From contig NZ_CP007773.1 in assembly GCF_000816305.1 (NCBI RefSeq), forward strand, positions 1,178,001-1,242,000: 64,000 nt of DNA, written 5' to 3'. The position numbers and the translations under genes were made by a program. Numbering within the stretch: the first letter of the stretch is position 1; every line of letters starts with the position of its first letter. The notes below the pieces were generated by a model that made no database searches, was not told the origin of the DNA, and saw only the letters and a list, made by a program, of their open reading frames with translations. Origin of the DNA: Campylobacter subantarcticus LMG 24377. GTDB lineage: Bacteria; Campylobacterota; Campylobacteria; Campylobacterales; Campylobacteraceae. Positions 59,453 through 64,000 of this stretch are shown in pieces.

Positions 59453-60625
59453 TTATTTGATCACGGGGGCCTTATATGCTAAAAACACAAAAATATTTAA
59501 AATTATCGCTACAACTATCAACATTAAAAAACCAAAGGTAAAATTTTTAAAATGATCATGCAATATCCCAACCACCCAAGGTGATTGAGCAGCGATTAAA
59601 TATCCTACTCCTTGCGACATAGCTGAAAGCTTAGCTGCGATAGCAGAATTGGAACTTTTAATAGCAATAAACAATAAAGAAATCGTAAAAACCCCACTAG
59701 AGGCAAAACCTAAAAAAAATGCTGCTAAAAACAACATTGCCTTGGTATAGCATATAAAAATCATCATAAAACTTAAAACATATAAAAAACCCAATGTCAC
59801 AATCACAATGCTTTTAGCACGATTTCTAAGTCTACCCAAAACAAGAGGCAACAAAAAAGCCACAGGCATACCGATGATTTGCGATAGTAATAAAACATTC
59901 GAACCAAAATCAATCCCAAACCCCTTTTCACTAATCATCATACTAAGCCAAGCAAACAAACTATAAGATAAAAAGCTTTGTAGGCCCATTACTACAGTTA
60001 CTTTCCATGCTGTTTTGTTTAAAAAGATATTAAAGCGATTTACATTTTTTCTTTTAGCTCGCAACAATCTTTTGTTTTTTAAATGCGGAAGATAAAAAAA
60101 CAAAGCCATCAACGCCAAAATCACCCAAATAAACATAGCTTGTGGCACATCAAAAATTTTAAGTAAGGGTAGCGACAATGCCACACCTGCGATAGAAGAT
60201 AACCCAATAATCGAACCATATAAGCCCATTATTTTATAAGTATTTTTAGGAAATTTTTCTTTCACAAAAGAAGGTAACAATACATTTGCAATCGCTATCC
60301 CACCTCCTATAAAAAACACACCCAAAAACAAACCTATATTAGCACCATAACTTCTAAGCACTTCACCAAAAACAATCAAAAGCAAGGCAAAAAATAAAGC
60401 TTTAATCTGTGAAAAATACGCCACAAAAAAAGAAATAAGACCAAAAGCTATTAAAGGTAAAGTAGTAAGCATACCCGCTAAAGTAGAATTGATCTGATAA
60501 TATTCTTGAATATGCCCTATCATAGGTCCTATGGAAGTTATAGGAGCTCTTAAATTTAAAGCCAAGGCAACTACTACTAAAATATTAATCCAAAAGAATT
60601 TTTTATATACAATTTGATGATGCAT
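59453..60625 (-). CDS. MFS transporter, CynX/NimT-like
   Basis: The 390-residue protein has about twelve helices and begins FFWINILVVVALALNLRAPI, with ITSIGPMIG, the pattern of the cyanate/nitroimidazole (CynX/NimT) branch. The substrate is not known. Its ATG is only 2 bases after the stop of the 55-residue membrane protein gene, so it may be transcribed from the nap operon. The gene after it starts 66 bases downstream. Confidence 0.85.
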   Translation of the reverse strand: MHHQIVYKKFFWINILVVVALALNLRAPITSIGPMIGHIQEYYQINSTLAGMLTTLPLIAFGLISFFVAYFSQIKALFFALLLIVFGEVLRSYGANIGLFLGVFFIGGGIAIANVLLPSFVKEKFPKNTYKIMGLYGSIIGLSSIAGVALSLPLLKIFDVPQAMFIWVILALMALFFYLPHLKNKRLLRAKRKNVNRFNIFLNKTAWKVTVVMGLQSFLSYSLFAWLSMMISEKGFGIDFGSNVLLLSQIIGMPVAFLLPLVLGRLRNRAKSIVIVTLGFLYVLSFMMIFICYTKAMLFLAAFFLGFASSGVFTISLLFIAIKSSNSAIAAKLSAMSQGVGYLIAAQSPWVVGILHDHFKNFTFGFLMLIVVAIILNIFVFLAYKAPVIK

Positions 60626-60627
60626 TG

Positions 60628-60795
60628 TTATTTTTGTTTTAAAATATTTTCAAGATATTTTTGCTTATCTTGCTCTGTGTCTTTTTGTTCTACTTGTTTT
60701 TGAGTTTTTACCGCCTCATTTTCTTCAGAAAAATACAAATAATCTACGATAAAAATAGATGAAATTATAAAAATCAAAGGAATTAAAAAAACCAT
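60628..60795 (-). CDS. 55-residue single-helix membrane protein of the nap locus
   Basis: The ORF starts ATG at 60795 and ends TAA at 60630-60628. It reads MVFLIPLIFIISSIFIVDYL, then YFSEENEAVKTQKQVEQKD and a Lys/Gln-rich tail: one membrane helix (about 2-22) with a hydrophilic C-terminal half. It lies 2 bases after napD and 2 bases before the MFS gene, so it is surely read with them. I recall a small hydrophobic protein at this place in C. jejuni (Cj0786). The function is unknown; NapE-like or maturation roles are only guesses. Confidence 0.75.
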   Translation of the reverse strand: MVFLIPLIFIISSIFIVDYLYFSEENEAVKTQKQVEQKDTEQDKQKYLENILKQK

Positions 60796-60797
60796 AA

Positions 60798-61133
60798 TTA
60801 ATACTTTCTAAAAATATTGCCATAGTATTCTATATCATCTTTTTTTAAATTCTCATCAAAAGCATCAGATTTAAAATTTGACTTTAAAATTTTTTCTCTT
60901 TCTTCATCTAAATCTTGGTACGAAAAAACCATATTGATACTCACCACACCATCAAGCTGCTCTAATTGCTTATAAGCTTTCAACTCATCTTCTAAATTTT
61001 CACTCTCAATCACCACGATGATTTTTTCTTCTTCAATTAATTCCACACTACAACAAGGTGTATTTTGAATTTGTTCTTTTAACTTGCTGATTTTTTCTTC
61101 TTTGCTTAAAATCAAAACACTAGAAAGATTCAT
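60798..61133 (-). CDS. napD: NapD, chaperone for NapA maturation
   Basis: The 111-residue protein has the NapD fold: MNLSSVLILSKEEKISKL, VVIESENLEDELKAYKQLEQ and LDGVVSINMVFSYQD. NapD binds the Tat signal of NapA during cofactor insertion. It overlaps napL by 14 bases. It is longer than E. coli NapD by a charged C-terminal tail (about 85-111). Confidence 0.9.
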   Translation of the reverse strand: MNLSSVLILSKEEKISKLKEQIQNTPCCSVELIEEEKIIVVIESENLEDELKAYKQLEQLDGVVSINMVFSYQDLDEEREKILKSNFKSDAFDENLKKDDIEYYGNIFRKY

Positions 61134-62046
61134 CTATACTCCAAAAAATAATTTTATTTTCATAACCCGCACTGATAAATTCATGCTTATTTAAAAATAT
61201 CAGATATTCTAGCAGAAAATCTTGATTTTGAAATTGTTTTATAGTTTTTAAATTATAAACGTCTATAAGCTCTATGATGTTTTTTTCATTATCACCAAAA
61301 GCTGCGATAGCACCATCTTTACTTAGGGCACAAGTGTAAATCAAAAAGTCTCTTTCTATGCTTTTTTCTTGATTATTTTTGATGATTGCCAATTTTCTAT
61401 CAGTGCTACAACTTGTAATAATTTGATTTTTATAATCTAATTGGTAGATATTATCCTTGTGAGCATTTTTATAGCTTTTTATTTTCTGCCAATTTTTTAC
61501 ATCAAAAAGAATGATCTCACCGCTTTCAAAACCCGCTACTAGCTGTGTTTTTGTTTCATTTAAAACCACATCACTCAAACTTGAATTAGAAAAAACAAAA
61601 TTCTTTGCTATTTTTTTTGTTTTTAGATCAAAAAGCTCTATGTTAGAACCTAACAAGGCTAACAAAATAGTATCATCATCTAAAAACAAAGCCTTTTTAA
61701 CCCCATCGCTATGTAAGTCATAGCTTATAAGTTGCTTGTCTTTGTAAATATAAAGTCTTTTACCCCCAAAACTTCCTTCACTTAAAATCAAAACAGCCCC
61801 ATTTAAGTAATCAATACTGTAAATTCTAGGGCTGAGATTTTCTTCATAAAAATTTTTAATCTTGTCTAATTGGGTGATTTTTTGCAATTTTTTATTTTGC
61901 GTAAAATACCAATACAGCTCTGCATTATCAAGCCCTATAAGCAAATCACTGCCAACTAGTTTTAAAGCATTTACATTAGCAGGGAGTTTAAGTTCATAGC
62001 CAAACACCCAAATACTTATCAACAAGATTAAAAATATTTTTTTCAT
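61120..62046 (-). CDS. napL: NapL, periplasmic beta-propeller-like nitrate reductase accessory protein
   Basis: The 308-residue protein has a signal peptide (MKKIFLILLISIWVFGYELK) and a series of WD40-like blades (for example LDYKNQIITSCSTDRKLAII and FESGEIILFDVKNWQKIKSY). NapL is typical of epsilonproteobacterial nap operons, between napB and napD, and its exact job is still unclear. The last residues overlap napD. Confidence 0.88.
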   Translation of the reverse strand: MKKIFLILLISIWVFGYELKLPANVNALKLVGSDLLIGLDNAELYWYFTQNKKLQKITQLDKIKNFYEENLSPRIYSIDYLNGAVLILSEGSFGGKRLYIYKDKQLISYDLHSDGVKKALFLDDDTILLALLGSNIELFDLKTKKIAKNFVFSNSSLSDVVLNETKTQLVAGFESGEIILFDVKNWQKIKSYKNAHKDNIYQLDYKNQIITSCSTDRKLAIIKNNQEKSIERDFLIYTCALSKDGAIAAFGDNEKNIIELIDVYNLKTIKQFQNQDFLLEYLIFLNKHEFISAGYENKIIFWSIDESF

Positions 62047-62050
62047 TGTG

Positions 62051-62569
62051 TTATTTCACGCCTTCATTTAAGACTTCTAAGAAATTTGATTTTCTTTTAA
62101 GTTCTTCGTTTTTAAATTTCGCCTCAAAATTATTTCCAACCAAAGGTTTTGCATCACTTTGTGGAACATGACACTGAGTACAATTAAATCTTGCCTCACT
62201 AACCATATCTTTAGTTGACTTATTTTTTCTCAAGTCAAAATAATGACTACTTGGAAGCGCTGTAGCACCCACATCTTTAGCAATAGCCTTATCATGGCAG
62301 CTTAGACAAATATTATTATCTTTTACAATCGGAAGCATATCTTCTAAAGTGTGCGGAATCAATGGCGGAGCATTTTCAAATGATCTTTCGATCAAAACAG
62401 ATTCTCCTGCTAAAGCTTGAGAATACTTTACATCTAACAATTCTACATTTTCACTTTCTAAACTTGTTTTTCTTAAACCTATATCCTTTGAATCCACACT
62501 TTTAACAGCAAATCCACAAGCGCTTATTAAAACAGCTGCTGCTAAGGATAAAAAGATCTTATTTTTCAT
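62051..62569 (-). CDS. napB: NapB, diheme cytochrome c subunit
   Basis: The 172-residue protein has an N-terminal signal (about 1-20) and two heme c sites, CLSCHDKAI (about residues 95-99) and CTQCHVPQS (about 135-139). The HYFDLRKNKSTKD block is NapB-like. It passes electrons to NapA in the periplasm. It overlaps napH by 11 bases and lies 4 bases before napL. Confidence 0.95.
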   Translation of the reverse strand: MKNKIFLSLAAAVLISACGFAVKSVDSKDIGLRKTSLESENVELLDVKYSQALAGESVLIERSFENAPPLIPHTLEDMLPIVKDNNICLSCHDKAIAKDVGATALPSSHYFDLRKNKSTKDMVSEARFNCTQCHVPQSDAKPLVGNNFEAKFKNEELKRKSNFLEVLNEGVK

Positions 62570-63350
62570 TTTCTCTCCTTAAATTTATAATACTAAAACC
62601 TAAAGCATCATCCTCACAAACATCAACACATTTTCCACATCTAATGCATTCTCCTGATTTTACATTTTGATTTTCTTTACCTATCATCCAAAGTACTTGT
62701 TTTTCAGGACATACTCCAAGACATTTGTAGCATTGAGTGCATTTTTGGAGGTTATATTTGATTTTTAACAGTGAAAAACGCGAACTTAAAGCCCAAAAAG
62801 CCCCTAAAGGGCAAAAATGTGAACAAATAAATCTTGGACTAAAAAACGCATCAATACAAAAGATTATCAAAGCTATAAAAAGCCAAGAAATACCGCCAAA
62901 AATCAACCCTCTTTGAATGATTCCTATGTAAGAAAATTCCTCAAAAACAGGATAGGAAAAAAGAAAAGAAAAAATCAAAACAAAACCCATCACATAATAA
63001 CGTAAATTTTTATGAACATTAAAAATCTTAGTTTGATTAAATCTTAACTTCACCCTTATATAATAAGCAAAATCTGTGATGATATTAACTGGACACACCC
63101 AAGCACAAAAAGCTCTTCCTGCAAAAATAGCATAAAATAAAAACACTATCAAAGCTCCACTTAAAGCTATCAAATCCACTTGTAAACTTGCCAAAACAAG
63201 TTGAATATAAGCAAAAGGATCACTTAGTGGCACAGAAGAAAACAGTACCGAAGAGCTTAAATTTCCTTTTAATACAAAATCAAACATACCAAAAGAAAAC
63301 AATACTAAAATAGAAAACTGCACCATTCTCCTTAAAATAAGATACTTCAT
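62559..63350 (-). CDS. napH: NapH, membrane ferredoxin quinol dehydrogenase subunit
   Basis: The 263-residue protein has four membrane helices. The CPVNIITD and CSHFCPLGAFW motifs sit at helix ends, and two 4Fe-4S sites lie near the C-terminus (CTQCYKCLGVCPEK and CIRCGKCVDVCEDDAL). With NapG it moves electrons from menaquinol to NapB. There is no NapC in the visible operon, as usual in this group. It overlaps napG by 4 bases. Confidence 0.95.
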   Translation of the reverse strand: MKYLILRRMVQFSILVLFSFGMFDFVLKGNLSSSVLFSSVPLSDPFAYIQLVLASLQVDLIALSGALIVFLFYAIFAGRAFCAWVCPVNIITDFAYYIRVKLRFNQTKIFNVHKNLRYYVMGFVLIFSFLFSYPVFEEFSYIGIIQRGLIFGGISWLFIALIIFCIDAFFSPRFICSHFCPLGAFWALSSRFSLLKIKYNLQKCTQCYKCLGVCPEKQVLWMIGKENQNVKSGECIRCGKCVDVCEDDALGFSIINLRRENEK

Positions 63351-64000
63351 AGCAATTCTCCATCATTAAGATAATCTCTAGCCTTATTTTGGTTGAATTT
63401 TTTTTCAGTATTTACATCTTGTAAACGCTTTTCATCTTTTTCATCCCAACCTTTGATGTAATTATCTCCAGCTTTTCCTAAAACAAATTCCCTAGGCAAA
63501 ACTCTAATGGCTGGCTTTTGAGTAATACAAGCTTTTTCACAAATTCCACAACCCACACACACTTCATGATCTACCACAGGTAGCAAAAATGCGTGCTTTG
63601 CGGTTCTTTCATTACGCTTTGCTTCAAGCTTAATCGCCTTATCAATCAAAGGACAAGCTCTATAACAAGCATCACATTGTATCCCCCAATACGCCACGCA
63701 GCTTGCGCTATCAATAATAGCTATACCCATTTTTGTTTTACAAATTCCATCTTTTTGCTCTAAATACTTATGATCTAAAGCATTTGTTGGACAATCTTTT
63801 ATACAAGGGATATCTTCACACAACCTGCAAGGATTTTCTCTAGCTACAAAAAAAGGTGTTCCGTTTTTTGCACTATCTTGCACTGTAGCTAATTTTAAAA
63901 CATCATAAGGACAAGCCCTCACACAAAGTCCACATCGTATGCATTTTGACAAAAATTCTTTTTCATCATCAGCACCAGGTGGTCTTAAAAAATACTCCTG
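63347..64000 (-). CDS. napG: NapG, periplasmic ferredoxin (start lies beyond the window)
   Basis: The frame stays open to the right edge, where it reads FLRPPGADDEKEFLSKC, so the true start and the Tat signal lie outside. Four 4Fe-4S motifs are visible: CIRCGLCVRACPYD, CRLCEDIPCIKDCPTNAL, CDACYRACPLID and CVGCGICEKACITQKP. A TTG at 63952 should not be taken as the start. NapG pairs with NapH; napA should lie upstream of it. Confidence 0.95.
   Translation of the reverse strand, partial: QEYFLRPPGADDEKEFLSKCIRCGLCVRACPYDVLKLATVQDSAKNGTPFFVARENPCRLCEDIPCIKDCPTNALDHKYLEQKDGICKTKMGIAIIDSASCVAYWGIQCDACYRACPLIDKAIKLEAKRNERTAKHAFLLPVVDHEVCVGCGICEKACITQKPAIRVLPREFVLGKAGDNYIKGWDEKDEKRLQDVNTEKKFNQNKARDYLNDGELL

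Overview
The window is AT-rich, densely coding epsilonproteobacterial chromosome, almost certainly Campylobacter and probably the C. lari group or a close relative. Support: periplasmic nitrate reductase genes in the order napG-H-B-L-D with the Campylobacter-type NapL, CetA plus Aer-like PAS energy-taxis proteins, a class II DAHP synthase, a CheZ of the epsilonproteobacterial type, sigma-70 promoters with TATAAT boxes but little -35 sequence, one clear sigma-54 flagellar promoter, and poly-G tracts. Many gene strings match the C. jejuni order as I recall it (for example ilvC/rnr/holA, rpsF-ssb-rpsR, fliW-proC-ctsT-bamD-lon, truA to glmU, purE to waaA), but the blocks are joined differently. 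The species was not checked by alignment.

Layout. 1-5.3 kb: start of flhA, an Rrf2 regulator, rpsO, then a minus-strand run of an RNA methyltransferase, ruvX, dprA, a deacetylase-like protein and ilvC. 5.3-9.6 kb: rnr-holA, then the rpsF-ssb-rpsR operon with a structured leader. 9.6-16 kb: a MarC-like membrane protein faces a minus-strand sigma-54 operon (fliW, proC, three pilin-like genes), followed by bamD-lon. 16-20.1 kb: energy taxis genes, ilvA and a CoA-binding protein. 20.1-21.4 kb: the only gene-poor stretch, holding a decayed MFS transporter. 21.4-34.2 kb: trmA, an NhaC-type antiporter, a dehydrogenase, an ankyrin protein, ogt, a DMT permease and the overlapping glmU-coaBC-uppS-prepilin peptidase-lptF/G-truA operon. 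34.3-42.4 kb: two paralogous autotransporter genes around fliP and pabB-pabA. 42.4-56.8 kb: aromatic amino acid, ribosomal, SRP, LPS, purine and chemotaxis genes, ending with glnA. 56.8-64 kb: purU, a CCA-type nucleotidyltransferase, two small hypotheticals, an MFS transporter, and the distal part of the nap operon.

Most of the window is housekeeping. The accessory and most interesting part is the autotransporter pair. Each copy has nine G residues directly abutting its TATAAT box, a layout expected to switch transcription by slipped-strand changes in tract length. The copies share a nearly identical promoter, signal peptide, barrel end and terminator, so they can recombine. The first copy is broken by a single in-frame TGA. 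Other points of note are a textbook sigma-54 promoter ahead of fliW-proC-pseudopilin genes, a probable S6:S18 feedback leader, a CheZ with CheY-binding-like motifs at both ends, and a 55-codon membrane protein in the nap operon. I saw no tRNA, rRNA, CRISPR array, prophage or insertion sequence. No wholly new multi-gene system is evident.
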